A stretch of DNA of 64,000 nucleotides from an uncultured Pelagibacteraceae bacterium (GCA_902560565.1 CACEMG010000002.1:1-64000), one strand, 5' to 3'; positions 38,583 through 49,846 are shown, numbered from the stretch's first letter. Translations and numbers: made by a program. The notes: a model not told the origin generated them from the sequence alone.

Positions 38583-39266
38583 ATGAATTCATCTGTAATT
38601 ATTTTTCCTGGCTCAAATTGTGATAGAGACATGGATGTAGCGCTAAAAAAATTTGGCTTCAAAAACGAAATGGTATGGCACGATGACGAACAACTTCCTA
38701 AATCAGACTTAATTGTTCTGCCAGGAGGATTTTCATACGGTGATTATCTTAGATGTGGAAGTATAGCTGGTAAAAGTAAAATTATTAAATCTGTAATAGA
38801 TTTTGCGAAAAAAGGTGGATTAGTTCTTGGTATTTGTAATGGTTTTCAAATATTAACAGAGACTGGTCTCCTGCCTGGTGTTCTCCAACAAAATAAAAAT
38901 ATTGAATTTATATGCAAAAATGTGTTCGTAAAAGTTAACAACAAAAATAATAAATATTTTAATAGTATAGATAAAGATGTTTTAGAACTCCATATTGCTC
39001 ACAATGAGGGTAATTATTTCTGTTCTGGTGATGAGCTTAAAATGCTTGAAGATAATAATCTTATTGCAATTTCTTATTGTAATAAAAAAGGTGAAGTAAA
39101 TGAGAACTCAAATCCTAACGGAGCATTACAAAATATTGCTGGTATTTTTAATAAAGAAAAAAATATTTTAGGTATGATGCCTCATCCAGAAAGGATGATT
39201 GATAAATTTCTTTCAGGTGAAGATGGATCTATTTTTTTTACAAATTTATTAAATAATCTTAAATGA
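38583..39266 (+). CDS. purQ: FGAM synthase glutaminase subunit PurQ
   Basis: SVIIFPGSNCDRDMDVAL, LPGGFSYGDYLRCG, GICNGFQIL, GMMPHPERM. Confidence 0.97.
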   Translation: MNSSVIIFPGSNCDRDMDVALKKFGFKNEMVWHDDEQLPKSDLIVLPGGFSYGDYLRCGSIAGKSKIIKSVIDFAKKGGLVLGICNGFQILTETGLLPGVLQQNKNIEFICKNVFVKVNNKNNKYFNSIDKDVLELHIAHNEGNYFCSGDELKMLEDNNLIAISYCNKKGEVNENSNPNGALQNIAGIFNKEKNILGMMPHPERMIDKFLSGEDGSIFFTNLLNNLK

Positions 39267-41458
39267 CAAAAGTAAACGAACAAGTAGCTATAGATCATGG
39301 ATTAAAAAAAGATGAGTTTAAAAAAATTTGTGATCTTATGAAAAGAACACCAAATCTAACTGAACTCGGAATTTTTTCAGCTATGTGGAATGAACATTGT
39401 TCTTATAAATCTTCAAGAAAACATTTAAAAAATCTCCACACACAAGGCAAAAGAGTAATACAGGGACCAGGTGAAAATGCTGGTGTTATCGATGTTGATG
39501 ATGAAGATGCTATTGTTTTTAAAATTGAAAGTCACAATCACCCCTCATTTATAGAACCATATCAAGGTGCTGCAACTGGTGTGGGTGGTATAATGAGAGA
39601 TGTTTTTACAATGGGTGCAAGACCTATAGCTAATTTAAATTCAATACATTTTGGATCAACTCAACACAAAAAAACTAAAAATTTGTTAAGAGGAGTTGTC
39701 AAAGGAATTGGTGGTTATGGAAATTGCATTGGAGTACCAACAATTGGTGGTCAAACCTGTTTCGACGAGTCTTATAATGGAAATATTTTAGTAAATGCAA
39801 TGACCCTTGGTTTAGTTAATAAGAAAAAAATTTTTTACTCAAAAGCAGCTGGTATTGGTAAACCTGTAATTTACGTAGGATCAAAAACTGGGAGAGATGG
39901 AATACATGGTGCTAGCATGGCCTCAGCAGTATTTGACGATAAAATTGAGGAAAAAAAACCAACTGTTCAAGTTGGAGATCCGTTTACAGAAAAACTTTTA
40001 CTAGAGGCATGTTTAGAATTAATGGCTGACGACTCTATTATATCAATTCAAGATATGGGTGCAGCTGGATTAACTTCATCAAGTGTTGAAATGGCTTCAA
40101 AAGGTAAACTGGGAATAGAACTAGACTTAACCAAAGTTCCATGTAGGGAAGAAAAAATGACACCATATGAAATTATGCTATCTGAGAGTCAAGAAAGAAT
40201 GCTTATTGTGCTTGAGAATGGAAAAGAGGAAAACGCGAAAAAAATATTTGATAAATGGGATTTGGATTTTGCTGTAATTGGAAAAACAACAACCTCAAAA
40301 AAAATTGAACTTTATTTCGATAGTAAAAAAGTTGCAGATATTCCAATTGATTTTTTAGCTGAAGATGCTCCAGAATATGATCGTAAGTGGAAAAAAACAA
40401 AACTTCCTCAAAAAATAAAATTTAAAAAAGAGAATTTTAAATCTCTTAAGATAAATAATTGTTTAATAAAATTACTTTCAAATCCAAATATTTGTGAAAA
40501 AAAATGGATATGGAACCAGTACGATCACACAGTCATGGGAGACACCATACAAAAACCTGGTGGGGATGCTGGTGTTGTAAGAATTCATGGAACTAAGAAA
40601 GCAGTTGCTGCAAGTGTGGATTCTTCAGCGACATATTGTTTTGCCCATCCTCTAACTGGAGGAAAACAAGTGGTATGTGAAAGTTGGAGAAATCTAATTT
40701 CAGTGGGTGCTGAGCCAATTGCAATAACTAATTGCTTAAATTTTGGAAATCCTGAGAAAGAAAAAAATATGGGTGAGTTTGTTGAATGTGTTCAGGGCAT
40801 ATCTGAAGCATGTAAATATTTAGATTTCCCAGTCGTTTCTGGAAATGTTTCTTTTTATAATGAAACAAAAGATAAAGGTATTAAACCCACCCCATCAATT
40901 GGTGGAGTTGGATTATTAAAAAATTACAAAAATATGTTAACTATGGATCTAAAAAACGAGGGTAATGTAATACTTGTTATTGGTAAAACCGAAGGTCATC
41001 TAGACCAAAGTGTATTTGCAAGAAACGTTCTAAATGAAAAGAAAGGTCCTCCACCAGAAATTAATCTTTTTAATGAAAAAAATAACGGTTCTACAGTTAT
41101 GAAATTAATGAAAGAAAAACTTATACTATCTTGTAGAGATGTATCCCTCGGTGGAATTCTTGTAACTGTTGCAAAAATGTGTATCAAAGGAAAAAAGGGA
41201 GTTAAATTAAACAAATTGAAAAGCTTAATAAATAAATTTGAGTTTTTTTTCAGCGAGGATCAAGGAAGATACATAATTGAAGTTTCTAAGAAAAACTTTA
41301 AAAAGGTTGAAAATATCCTAAAAGAGAACTCAGTACACTTTGATAATTTAGGGGAAGTTCAAAAAGATAATTATATTTATATAGATAATGGAAAGATATC
41401 AGTTGACGAATTATCTAAACATAATAAAAATTGGCTGATGGAGTACATGGTGCAATAA
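39263..41458 (+). CDS. purL: FGAM synthase subunit PurL
   Basis: SAMWNEHCSYKSSRKHLK, ESHNHPSFIEPYQGAATGVGGI, QDMGAAGLTSSSVEMA. Confidence 0.97.
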   Translation: MTKVNEQVAIDHGLKKDEFKKICDLMKRTPNLTELGIFSAMWNEHCSYKSSRKHLKNLHTQGKRVIQGPGENAGVIDVDDEDAIVFKIESHNHPSFIEPYQGAATGVGGIMRDVFTMGARPIANLNSIHFGSTQHKKTKNLLRGVVKGIGGYGNCIGVPTIGGQTCFDESYNGNILVNAMTLGLVNKKKIFYSKAAGIGKPVIYVGSKTGRDGIHGASMASAVFDDKIEEKKPTVQVGDPFTEKLLLEACLELMADDSIISIQDMGAAGLTSSSVEMASKGKLGIELDLTKVPCREEKMTPYEIMLSESQERMLIVLENGKEENAKKIFDKWDLDFAVIGKTTTSKKIELYFDSKKVADIPIDFLAEDAPEYDRKWKKTKLPQKIKFKKENFKSLKINNCLIKLLSNPNICEKKWIWNQYDHTVMGDTIQKPGGDAGVVRIHGTKKAVAASVDSSATYCFAHPLTGGKQVVCESWRNLISVGAEPIAITNCLNFGNPEKEKNMGEFVECVQGISEACKYLDFPVVSGNVSFYNETKDKGIKPTPSIGGVGLLKNYKNMLTMDLKNEGNVILVIGKTEGHLDQSVFARNVLNEKKGPPPEINLFNEKNNGSTVMKLMKEKLILSCRDVSLGGILVTVAKMCIKGKKGVKLNKLKSLINKFEFFFSEDQGRYIIEVSKKNFKKVENILKENSVHFDNLGEVQKDNYIYIDNGKISVDELSKHNKNWLMEYMVQ

Positions 41459-41703
41459 TGGCAATGAATGTAAAAGAATTGGAAGCTCTTATTAAAGAGG
41501 CCTTTCCTGATGCAACTGTTGAAATTCAAGACTTAGCAGGTGATGAAAATCATTATTCTGCGACAGTAATCTCATCACAATTTGTAGGAAAAAGTAAAAT
41601 AGAACAGCATAAAATGGTATATAGTTCGCTAAAGGGCAAAATGGGAAATCAGTTACATGCACTTGCCTTGAAAACGAAGGAGAAAAATGGATCAACAAAT
41701 TAA
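41458..41703 (+). CDS. BolA-family protein
   Basis: ELEALIKEAFPDATVEIQDLAGDENHYSATVISSQFVGKSKIEQHKMVYSSLKGKMGNQLHALALKT. Start at 41458 overlaps the purL stop (TAATG). Confidence 0.93.
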   Translation: MAMNVKELEALIKEAFPDATVEIQDLAGDENHYSATVISSQFVGKSKIEQHKMVYSSLKGKMGNQLHALALKTKEKNGSTN

Positions 41704-42019
41704 AGAAACAATTAGTAAAGAGATTAAAGGAAATGATGTATGCCTATTTATGAAAGGTTCGCCTGATGCACCTCAGTGTGGTTTTTCTTTAGCAGTGGCT
41801 AATATATTAAAAGTTTTAGAAGTAAATTTTAAAAGTGTAGATGTTTTGCAAAACCAAGATATACGGCAAGGTATTAAAGATTATAGTGAGTGGCCAACTA
41901 TACCACAATTATACATCAAAAATGAATTTATTGGTGGATGTGATATCATTAAAGAAATGTTTGAAAATGGCGAATTGAAAAAAGTTTTAAAGGATAAAAA
42001 TATACCTCATAAATCATGA
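41687..42019 (+). CDS. grxD: Monothiol glutaredoxin Grx4 type
   Basis: VCLFMKGSPDAPQCGFSLAV; WPTIPQLYIKNEFIGGCDII. Confidence 0.96.
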   Translation: MDQQIKETISKEIKGNDVCLFMKGSPDAPQCGFSLAVANILKVLEVNFKSVDVLQNQDIRQGIKDYSEWPTIPQLYIKNEFIGGCDIIKEMFENGELKKVLKDKNIPHKS

Positions 42020-42282
42020 AGCAATTCATTTATAAAACTTTAATAGCAGTTGTTGCTATAGTTTTAGTTTATGAATTAACGATTGCAAAACAGATTAAGG
42101 AATTTACATCTCAAAGTGAAGTTCTTATGACAAAAGAAGGTCGCAAGGATGGGGTAAACAAAATTAGAGAAGAATTAAAAAAAGCTGTAAAAAAAGAACG
42201 TTATCTATCTAAAGAAGATGCCAAATTAATAAATCAATTTATTCAAAAAATAAAAAAAGAAATAAAAGAAAGTTCAGATTAA
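42016..42282 (+). CDS. Small membrane-anchored hypothetical protein
   Basis: One N-terminal TM segment followed by a charged helical tail; 4-nt overlap with grxD. Confidence 0.55.
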   Translation: MKQFIYKTLIAVVAIVLVYELTIAKQIKEFTSQSEVLMTKEGRKDGVNKIREELKKAVKKERYLSKEDAKLINQFIQKIKKEIKESSD

Positions 42283-43859
42283 TTACAATACCAAAGACTT
42301 CCAGCACTTACAGCCCTTACGTCAAACAAATATTTAAATGTTTCATTCTTAACAAGTTGACAGTCTTTTGGATTTGAACGTTTTATATTTCTGACATTTT
42401 TAATTACGTAATATGGTTTCTCTATTGCTGAGTCTAGTTCGCTATATGATTTAAAACAAGTAAAGCCATGACTTTGTAAAAAAACATCTGCATATTGACC
42501 ACCATAAATACAATTATTTTTTTTAAATTCTTTATTTTTATAATCTTTTTTAATTTGATTACTTAATACTTTATTGCTTATACCCCAATAATCTACTTCA
42601 AAATTTTTATTTATATCGTATAATTTCGCAAAAGAATTCATCCAGGTATACTGATAAGGGTTTATAGAAATATTTTCAGCTATAAAAAATATTGAGGTTA
42701 AAATTCCGAATATTACAAATATTTTTTTATTATAAATATAAATACAGCTTAAGCTTATTATAAATATTAGGGGAATTAAAAACATGATATGTCTTAACTC
42801 GTCATAAATAGCGACCCTCAAAACAATAAAAATTGCTAATATAGAAATTGAAGTTATCAAAAGAGATATAATGATAAAATTTGCAAACATATTTTTAGAT
42901 AATTTCTTTTCGGAAAATGGGTATAAAGCTAACCCAAATAATACGATTATTGGTAGTTTAAAAAAAAACCAAATAAAATAGTAACTTGCGGGTAGGTTTA
43001 AAGCTTTCATACATTTACCCAAAGTTGTTGTGCAAATATCCTGTTGGTACTTTCCCATCCATGTAACTGAATTAATTATTTCAAGTGGATTATGCCAGAA
43101 AATAGGATTCAAGATATAAGTTAAAAGTAATATTGAAGTAAAGAATATTAATAAATTTTTTCTTTGTTTAATAATTATTGGAAAAAGATTTTGTTTATGT
43201 GTTTCGGAGAATACAATCAAAAATATTAAATACTGCAATAAAACCAGAAGACCAAGCGTTCTTATAGAAATCAAAAATGCCGTGAATAAAGATAAAATAA
43301 GAAGTGATTTTAGTGAAACGTGATTATTATTTTTAAAATCTTTAATTAATTGAATTATATAATAAGTACAAATTACCCAAACAGATAAAAATGGTATGTC
43401 TTTAGGGTTGAATAACGAATGTCCAAATAAATAAGGAAATAGAAAATAAATCCCTGTAGAAATAATTGCAAAATTATCGTCATTATTTATTGTTTTAAAA
43501 ATTTTAAACAGAAAAACCCCCGATATAAAAAAAATAAAAAAAACTGCAATATGTTTTGAAATTAATAATCCACCGTATTCATTTATTTGAAAAATTTTTT
43601 CTACAAAACCAGAAAATAAATATTGTATTGGTTGGCTTATGTAATGGAAGCCAATGCCGTGATATCTGTCTTTAAATTTTAAAAAACTGGCATATTCGCC
43701 AGTATTAAAAAAATCTTTTATTGCCTGAAGATTATAAGACCAATTTTGTTGTTCATGGAATTCATCATGGGATATTCCTGTGTTTAATGAAAGATAAGTA
43801 CCTATTATTAAATAGGTTAATACTAAAAAAACTGAAATTTTTTTAAAAGATAATTTCAA
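42279..43859 (-). CDS. Polytopic membrane protein, probable GT39/ArnT-like glycosyltransferase
   Basis: Early acidic residues in GISHDEFHEQQNWSYNL after TM1 and multiple TM helices, as in GT-C enzymes. Confidence 0.6.
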   Translation of the reverse strand: MKLSFKKISVFLVLTYLIIGTYLSLNTGISHDEFHEQQNWSYNLQAIKDFFNTGEYASFLKFKDRYHGIGFHYISQPIQYLFSGFVEKIFQINEYGGLLISKHIAVFFIFFISGVFLFKIFKTINNDDNFAIISTGIYFLFPYLFGHSLFNPKDIPFLSVWVICTYYIIQLIKDFKNNNHVSLKSLLILSLFTAFLISIRTLGLLVLLQYLIFLIVFSETHKQNLFPIIIKQRKNLLIFFTSILLLTYILNPIFWHNPLEIINSVTWMGKYQQDICTTTLGKCMKALNLPASYYFIWFFFKLPIIVLFGLALYPFSEKKLSKNMFANFIIISLLITSISILAIFIVLRVAIYDELRHIMFLIPLIFIISLSCIYIYNKKIFVIFGILTSIFFIAENISINPYQYTWMNSFAKLYDINKNFEVDYWGISNKVLSNQIKKDYKNKEFKKNNCIYGGQYADVFLQSHGFTCFKSYSELDSAIEKPYYVIKNVRNIKRSNPKDCQLVKNETFKYLFDVRAVSAGSLWYCN

Positions 43860-44477
43860 CTACCTTGAATAATATTCTATTACTAGGTTTGGTTCCATAA
43901 CTACCGGATAAGGAACTTCTTCAAATTTAGGAACTCTAACAAATTTTACTTTTTTATTTTTCTCATCAACTTGCAAGTATTCAGGTACTTCCCTTTCTTT
44001 GTTGGCAAGCGCTACATCTATTAATGCTAGTTGTTTAGATTTATCTCTGACTTCTATAGTATCCTCCTCCCTAACTTGATAACTTGAAATATTCACCTTT
44101 TTTCCATTTACTTTGAGGTGACCATGATTGATGAGTTGTCTTGCTGAAAATATTGTAGTAGCTAATTTTGCTCTGTAGACAATTGCATCCAATCTTCTTT
44201 CGAGTAAACCAATTAGATTCTCTGCGCTGTCACCTTTTTTCATAAGAGCTTTTTTATAAACATTTCTAAACTGTCTTTCATTCATGTTGCCATAATAACA
44301 CTTTAGTTTTTGTTTTGCTTGTAATTGAACACCAAAATCAGATGGTTTTGCGGATTTAGTTTGTCCGTGTTGTCCAGGAGGATAACCCCTAGTATTGAAA
44401 GGACTCTTGGGTCTGCCCCAGAGATTGACCTTTAATCTTCTGTCAACTTTATGTTTTGAGTTTAATCTTTTTGTCAT
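43860..44477 (-). CDS. rpsD: 30S ribosomal protein S4
   Basis: [45 protein letters not shown]. Confidence 0.98.
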   Translation of the reverse strand: MTKRLNSKHKVDRRLKVNLWGRPKSPFNTRGYPPGQHGQTKSAKPSDFGVQLQAKQKLKCYYGNMNERQFRNVYKKALMKKGDSAENLIGLLERRLDAIVYRAKLATTIFSARQLINHGHLKVNGKKVNISSYQVREEDTIEVRDKSKQLALIDVALANKEREVPEYLQVDEKNKKVKFVRVPKFEEVPYPVVMEPNLVIEYYSR

Positions 44478-44505
44478 TTAATAAATGGGTTTATAAACTT
44501 ACTCG

Positions 44506-45228
44506 TCATTTTGTCAATCGACCTTTTTTAGCTAAACTTGCAAATACACTAGATAAAATACGTGTTTCTTTTTGAGAAAGATCCATTTTATAAAATAAAC
44601 TTAAAAGATTTTGCATCATTTTTGGTTTTTTTTCTTTTGGTTTAAAAAAATCTATTTCATCTAGGTGCTTTATGCACAGATCAACCATTGATCTAATTTC
44701 TTTTTTGGATGCAGATTTAATTTTTTTTGATTTACTATATTTCTGATTTTTTTTTGTTAATAACTGAAAAAGATACTGAGCAACTATAATAAGACTATGA
44801 GATAAATTTAATGATTTAAATTTAGAGTTACACGGAATTTTAAGTACATAATTTGAATAACTAATATCATTATTGGATAAACCAGAAGCTTCAGAGCCAA
44901 ATAAAAATGCAACCCTTTTGTTAAAATCTACTTTATTCAAATCATCTAAATTAATATGTTTAATATTTTTATTTCTAAACCTTGATGTTGTTGAAATTAA
45001 AAAATCAATATTGCTTAGAACAGGTTTAAAATTATCATGAATTTGTGCTTTTTTAATTATCTCTTTCGCTCCTACAGATGTTGCAAAAATTTTATCATTC
45101 GGGAAAGAAGGCTTAGGGTTTATCACGACTAAGTTTGAAAAATTAAAATTTTTCATTGCTCTAGCACAAGCGCCAATATTTTCTGATAACTGGGGTTTAT
45201 TTAACACGAAGGTGATATTTTTAAACAT
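44506..45228 (-). CDS. trmJ: TrmJ-like SPOUT tRNA/rRNA methyltransferase
   Basis: FVLNKPQLSENIGACARAMKNFNFSNLVVINPK; RVAFLFGSEASGLSNNDI; LNLSHSLIIVAQYLFQL. Confidence 0.88.
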   Translation of the reverse strand: MFKNITFVLNKPQLSENIGACARAMKNFNFSNLVVINPKPSFPNDKIFATSVGAKEIIKKAQIHDNFKPVLSNIDFLISTTSRFRNKNIKHINLDDLNKVDFNKRVAFLFGSEASGLSNNDISYSNYVLKIPCNSKFKSLNLSHSLIIVAQYLFQLLTKKNQKYSKSKKIKSASKKEIRSMVDLCIKHLDEIDFFKPKEKKPKMMQNLLSLFYKMDLSQKETRILSSVFASLAKKGRLTK

Positions 45229-46829
45229 TAAAGACTTGCAGGTGCTTTATCTTTAAAAAGCTTATAATCCAAACTATCAATTAAAGCTTTAAAGGACGCG
45301 TCTATAATGTTTGCTGAAACGCCGATTGTAAACCAATTTTTTCCATGAGAATCAGTACTCTCTATAGATACTCTTGTGACAGCTTCGGTACCTGTATTTA
45401 AAATTCTTACTTTGTAATCTACAAGTTTTAAATCTTTAAGATATTCAGAATACTTTCCAATTTTATCAACATTTTCCCTTATTGCATTATCTAAGGCATG
45501 AACAGGTCCGTTACCTTCTCCCTCGCAAACTATCTTTTCACCATCAACTTCGAGTTTCGCTTTAGCTCTAGAAATAATATTTTCTTTTTCATCTTTTGTA
45601 ACCGAAACGTCGTATTCTTTAATTGAAATATATCTTGGTATCTCCCCCATCACTCTTCTTGCTAATAATTCAAAGGATGCATCTGCTCCATCATAACTGT
45701 AACCTATAAATTCTCTATCTTTAACTTCCTCTAGAAGTTTTTTAATTTTTACATCATTTTCCTCTATTTCAATCCCTATCGTTTTAAGTCTTGATAAAAT
45801 ATTTGATCTTCCCGATTGATCCGAAACTACTATATTTCTAGTATTACCAACTTCTGTAGGATCAATATGTTCATACGTTTTTGGATCCTTTTGTACGGCT
45901 GAAACATGTAGGCCACCTTTATGTGAGAATGCAGCTGCTCCAACATAAGGTAAATGTTTATTTGGTTTTCGATTTAGTATTTCATCAAGTAATCTAGAAC
46001 ATTGAGTTATATTTTTAATATTTCTTTCTTTAATATTAATTTCATATTTATCTCTAAACTCTTTTTTTAGATGAAATGTAGGTATCAATGACATTAAATT
46101 TGCGTTACCACATCTTTCACCTAAACCATTAATGGTGCCCTGAACTTGTCTTACTCCAGACATTACTGCTGCTATTGAATTTGCAACGGCATTTCCAGTA
46201 TCGTTGTGTGCATGAATACCTAAGTTTTTCCCAGGAATATGTTTAGATACCTCTTTAACAATTTCAGTAACCTCATGAGGTAATGTTCCACCATTTGTAT
46301 CACATAGAACAATCCATTTAGCTCCATTATCATAGGCTGCTTTAATACATTCTAAGGCATATTTTGGATTTGATTTATAGCCATCAAAAAAATGTTCAGC
46401 GTCAAACATGAATTCTTTATTATTTTTAACAAAGTGTTTTGTTGTCTCGCCAATATTTTCAAGGTTTTCCTCTTTTGAAATTCCAAGTGCTACATCAACA
46501 TGAAAATCCCAAGCTTTTCCAACAAGACAAACTGAACTCGTGTTTGAATTTAAAATAGCTGATAATCCAGGATCATTTTCAGCACTTCTACCTGTCTTTT
46601 TCGTCATCCCAAATGCAGTAAAATTTGAGTTCTTGAGTTTAAGTTTTTTTTGAAAAAATTCTGTATCTATTGGATTTGCTCCTGGCCATCCACCTTCTAT
46701 ATAGTCTACACCCAAGTTATCTAGTGCATGTGCAATTTTGGTTTTTTCATCAAGAGAAAAATGTACACCCTGAGTTTGGGCCCCATCTCTTAACGTTGTA
46801 TCAAATATGTATAGTCTTTCTTTGCTCAT
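45228..46829 (-). CDS. cimA: (R)-citramalate synthase
   Basis: DTTLRDGAQTQGVHFSLDEKTKIAHALDNLGVDYIEGGWPGANPID; HAHNDTGNAVANSIAAVMSGVRQVQGTINGLGERCGNANL. Confidence 0.92.
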   Translation of the reverse strand: MSKERLYIFDTTLRDGAQTQGVHFSLDEKTKIAHALDNLGVDYIEGGWPGANPIDTEFFQKKLKLKNSNFTAFGMTKKTGRSAENDPGLSAILNSNTSSVCLVGKAWDFHVDVALGISKEENLENIGETTKHFVKNNKEFMFDAEHFFDGYKSNPKYALECIKAAYDNGAKWIVLCDTNGGTLPHEVTEIVKEVSKHIPGKNLGIHAHNDTGNAVANSIAAVMSGVRQVQGTINGLGERCGNANLMSLIPTFHLKKEFRDKYEINIKERNIKNITQCSRLLDEILNRKPNKHLPYVGAAAFSHKGGLHVSAVQKDPKTYEHIDPTEVGNTRNIVVSDQSGRSNILSRLKTIGIEIEENDVKIKKLLEEVKDREFIGYSYDGADASFELLARRVMGEIPRYISIKEYDVSVTKDEKENIISRAKAKLEVDGEKIVCEGEGNGPVHALDNAIRENVDKIGKYSEYLKDLKLVDYKVRILNTGTEAVTRVSIESTDSHGKNWFTIGVSANIIDASFKALIDSLDYKLFKDKAPASL

Positions 46830-48187
46830 TTAATTTTCCAGGTTGTTTTACCATCTTTATCTTCAATTAAAATACCTTTGTCTAATAACTCATTTCTAAT
46901 TTTATCAGCTAATTCGTAATCTTTTTTATCTCTTGCTTTGTTTCTATCATCAATTTTCTTCAAAATATCTTTTTCAGAAAGTTTAAGATTTTGTTTTTTA
47001 AAATTATCCCACTCTTCTTTTGACTGATCTAAAAGGCCAATAAATTTACATGCAGTTGTAAATATTTCTTTCTCTTCTTGCTTTCCTTCTTTAGCTTTAT
47101 CATAAAGTTTATGAAGAACAGCAATAAAGCCTGGTGTATTTAAGTCATCATATAAAGGATTTAAATCATCATCTTGAATTAAAATTTTTTTATTTACTGG
47201 CACATAGCAATTGTACCATTTATCTAAAGTTCTCAGACATTCATCCATTAGTTTTTCATTCCAGTCTAATGGTTGGCTATAATGAGCACTCATTAAAGCT
47301 AATCTTAAAACCTGACCATTATATTTTTTTTTAAAATCGCTTATTTTCAAAATATTTCCCTGTGACTTTGCCATTTTCTCTTTTGACATTGTGATAAAAT
47401 TATTATGAACCCAATAATTTGCAAATTTTTCTGTTTTATTTGCACAGACTGATTGTGCAATTTCATTTTCATGATGAGGAAATATTAGGTCCCTTCCACC
47501 TCCATGAATATCGAAAGTATTACCTAGATATTTTTTTGACATAACAGAACATTCTAAATGCCAGCCCGGTCTACCCTTACCCCAGGGAGAGTCCCATGAT
47601 GGTTCATCATCATTTGAGGGTTTCCATAAAACAAAATCCTCTGGATTTTCTTTTTTATCAGATAATTCTACTCTTGATCCTGCAATTAAATCATCAAGAT
47701 TTTTATTTGAAAGTTTTCCATAATCTCTAAAATTTTTAACTTTAAAATAAACGTGTTTTTTATTTTCATATGCAAATTTATTTTTCAATAATTCCTGGAT
47801 CATGTTTACCATTAATTCAATATTTTCTGTTGCTTTAGGTTCATGAGTAGGAATTTCACAATTTAAATACTTACAATCATCATGGAATTTTTCAGTAATA
47901 CTTGATGTTAACTCAGATATTGAAATATTTTTTTCTTTTGATGATTGAATAATTTTGTCGTCAATATCTGTAATATTTCTTACATATATTACAGATTTAT
48001 TTCCATATTTACATTTTAGAACTTTAAATAGTAAATCAAAGACGACCAAAGGTCTGGCATTTCCAATGTGTGGATCATCATAAACAGTTGGCCCACAAAC
48101 ATACATACCAACTTTTTTTTGATCCATTGGGATAAATTTCTCTTTTTTATTTCCTAAACTATTAGATAAAAAAATATCCTTATTCAT
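46826..48187 (-). CDS. cysS: Cysteinyl-tRNA synthetase
   Basis: GMYVCGPTVYDDPHIGNARPLVVFDLLF; GWHLECSVMS; KMAKSQGN. Confidence 0.97.
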   Translation of the reverse strand: MNKDIFLSNSLGNKKEKFIPMDQKKVGMYVCGPTVYDDPHIGNARPLVVFDLLFKVLKCKYGNKSVIYVRNITDIDDKIIQSSKEKNISISELTSSITEKFHDDCKYLNCEIPTHEPKATENIELMVNMIQELLKNKFAYENKKHVYFKVKNFRDYGKLSNKNLDDLIAGSRVELSDKKENPEDFVLWKPSNDDEPSWDSPWGKGRPGWHLECSVMSKKYLGNTFDIHGGGRDLIFPHHENEIAQSVCANKTEKFANYWVHNNFITMSKEKMAKSQGNILKISDFKKKYNGQVLRLALMSAHYSQPLDWNEKLMDECLRTLDKWYNCYVPVNKKILIQDDDLNPLYDDLNTPGFIAVLHKLYDKAKEGKQEEKEIFTTACKFIGLLDQSKEEWDNFKKQNLKLSEKDILKKIDDRNKARDKKDYELADKIRNELLDKGILIEDKDGKTTWKIK

Positions 48188-49846
48188 TTAGTTCCAATTT
48201 CTAAATCCACTTGTAAGTGGAAATCTTCTGTCTCTACCAAAAGCTTTCGATGTTACTTTTGGCCCAGGTGCAGATTGAAATCTTTTATATTCGGATCTAG
48301 CTAGTAAGTGTGCTGTCTTCTCTACAATTTCTCTTTCAAAACCTTTTGATACAATCTTTTCAACTGAAATTTCTTTTTCCACAAGACCTTTTAATATCTC
48401 ATCCAAAATTTCATATTCTGGTAAACTATCTGTATCTTTTTGGTTCTCTCTTAATTCAGCAGTTGGTGCTTTTGTAATAATATTTTCTGGAATAACTCTT
48501 CCTTTGGGTCCTTTAAATAATTCAGAAAAATTTTCATTTCTCCACCTGCATAATTTAAAAACATCTGTTTTCCATACATCTTTGATTGGAGCGAAACCAC
48601 CACACATATCACCATATAAAGTTGAATATCCAACGGCATATTCTGATTTATTACCAGTTGCTAATACCATATAACCATAACGGTTTGATAATGCCATAAG
48701 TAACAAACCTCTTAGTCTTGACTGAATATTTTCTTCTGTAATGCCTGGTGAAAAACTTTTTCCGTTAAATTTCCCTAAAGTTTTATCAACTATTTTCATA
48801 GCTTCATTAATTTCTAAATTTGAAAAATTAATTTTTAAAAGATTTGCGGTATCTTTAGCGTCATTTAAACTATCTTGCCCTGTGAAGTTACTTGGAAGCA
48901 TAATTGATTGAACCATACTTGATCCAAATGCATCTGTTGCAATTGCTGCGACAAGAGCAGAGTCAATTCCACCTGACAAACCTAGAACAACTCCAGGAAA
49001 TTTATTATTATTTACATAATCTCTTAGTCCAAGAACTAAGGCTTTATATAATCTTTCAGTTTCTGATGAGCTTTTATTAATATTTCCATTACCTATCCAT
49101 TTTCCGTTTTGTTTTTTAAAATCTATAATTGAAATCTCCTCTTTAAATTCTGATGAACAAAAAAACTTATTTCCGTCGTGATTTAAAGCAAAAGATGTAC
49201 CATCAAATATCAGTTCGTCTTGTCCCCCTGTTCTATTTAGATAAATAAGTGGAAGTTTAGTCTCTTTAACTCTTGATAACGCTATGTGATTTCTCTCAGA
49301 ACTTTTTGAAATCGTAAAAGGTGATGCATTTATTGCAATAATTATCTCTGCTCCAGATTTAGATAATTTATCTAAAACTGTTTTTTCCCAAATATCTTCA
49401 CAAATTGGCAATCCAAAATTAATATCTTTTATTTTTACACAATCTTCCAATTCACCTTTAGTAAATATTCTTTGTTCGTCAAAAACACCAGTATTAGGAA
49501 GTTCATATTTATCTTTGATAACCTCTATTTTTCCATTTTGCACAACATACACTGAATTTTTAATTACTGTATTATCTCTTCTTGGTGCACCAAATATTAT
49601 TGCTGATTTTTTATCTTTTGTATTTTCGACAAGTCTTTTTATCTCAATTTCTACTAAATTTAAAAAATCCTCTCTCAAAACTAAATCATCTATTGGATAT
49701 CCAGAAATATAAAGCTCTGGGGCCACCAATAAATCAACATCTACGTCTAAATTAGATCTAATTTTTATTAATTTATCAACATTCCCCGAAACATCTCCAA
49801 CTAGAGGGTTTAATTGAGCCAGTGCAATTTTGATTTTTTCATTCAT
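48188..49846 (-). CDS. nadE: Glutamine-dependent NAD+ synthetase
   Basis: N-terminal nitrilase-like domain (VAPELYISGYP); GVVLGLSGGIDSALVAAIATDAFG; ATGNKSEYAVGYSTLYGDMCGGFAPIKDV. Confidence 0.97.
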   Translation of the reverse strand: MNEKIKIALAQLNPLVGDVSGNVDKLIKIRSNLDVDVDLLVAPELYISGYPIDDLVLREDFLNLVEIEIKRLVENTKDKKSAIIFGAPRRDNTVIKNSVYVVQNGKIEVIKDKYELPNTGVFDEQRIFTKGELEDCVKIKDINFGLPICEDIWEKTVLDKLSKSGAEIIIAINASPFTISKSSERNHIALSRVKETKLPLIYLNRTGGQDELIFDGTSFALNHDGNKFFCSSEFKEEISIIDFKKQNGKWIGNGNINKSSSETERLYKALVLGLRDYVNNNKFPGVVLGLSGGIDSALVAAIATDAFGSSMVQSIMLPSNFTGQDSLNDAKDTANLLKINFSNLEINEAMKIVDKTLGKFNGKSFSPGITEENIQSRLRGLLLMALSNRYGYMVLATGNKSEYAVGYSTLYGDMCGGFAPIKDVWKTDVFKLCRWRNENFSELFKGPKGRVIPENIITKAPTAELRENQKDTDSLPEYEILDEILKGLVEKEISVEKIVSKGFEREIVEKTAHLLARSEYKRFQSAPGPKVTSKAFGRDRRFPLTSGFRNWN

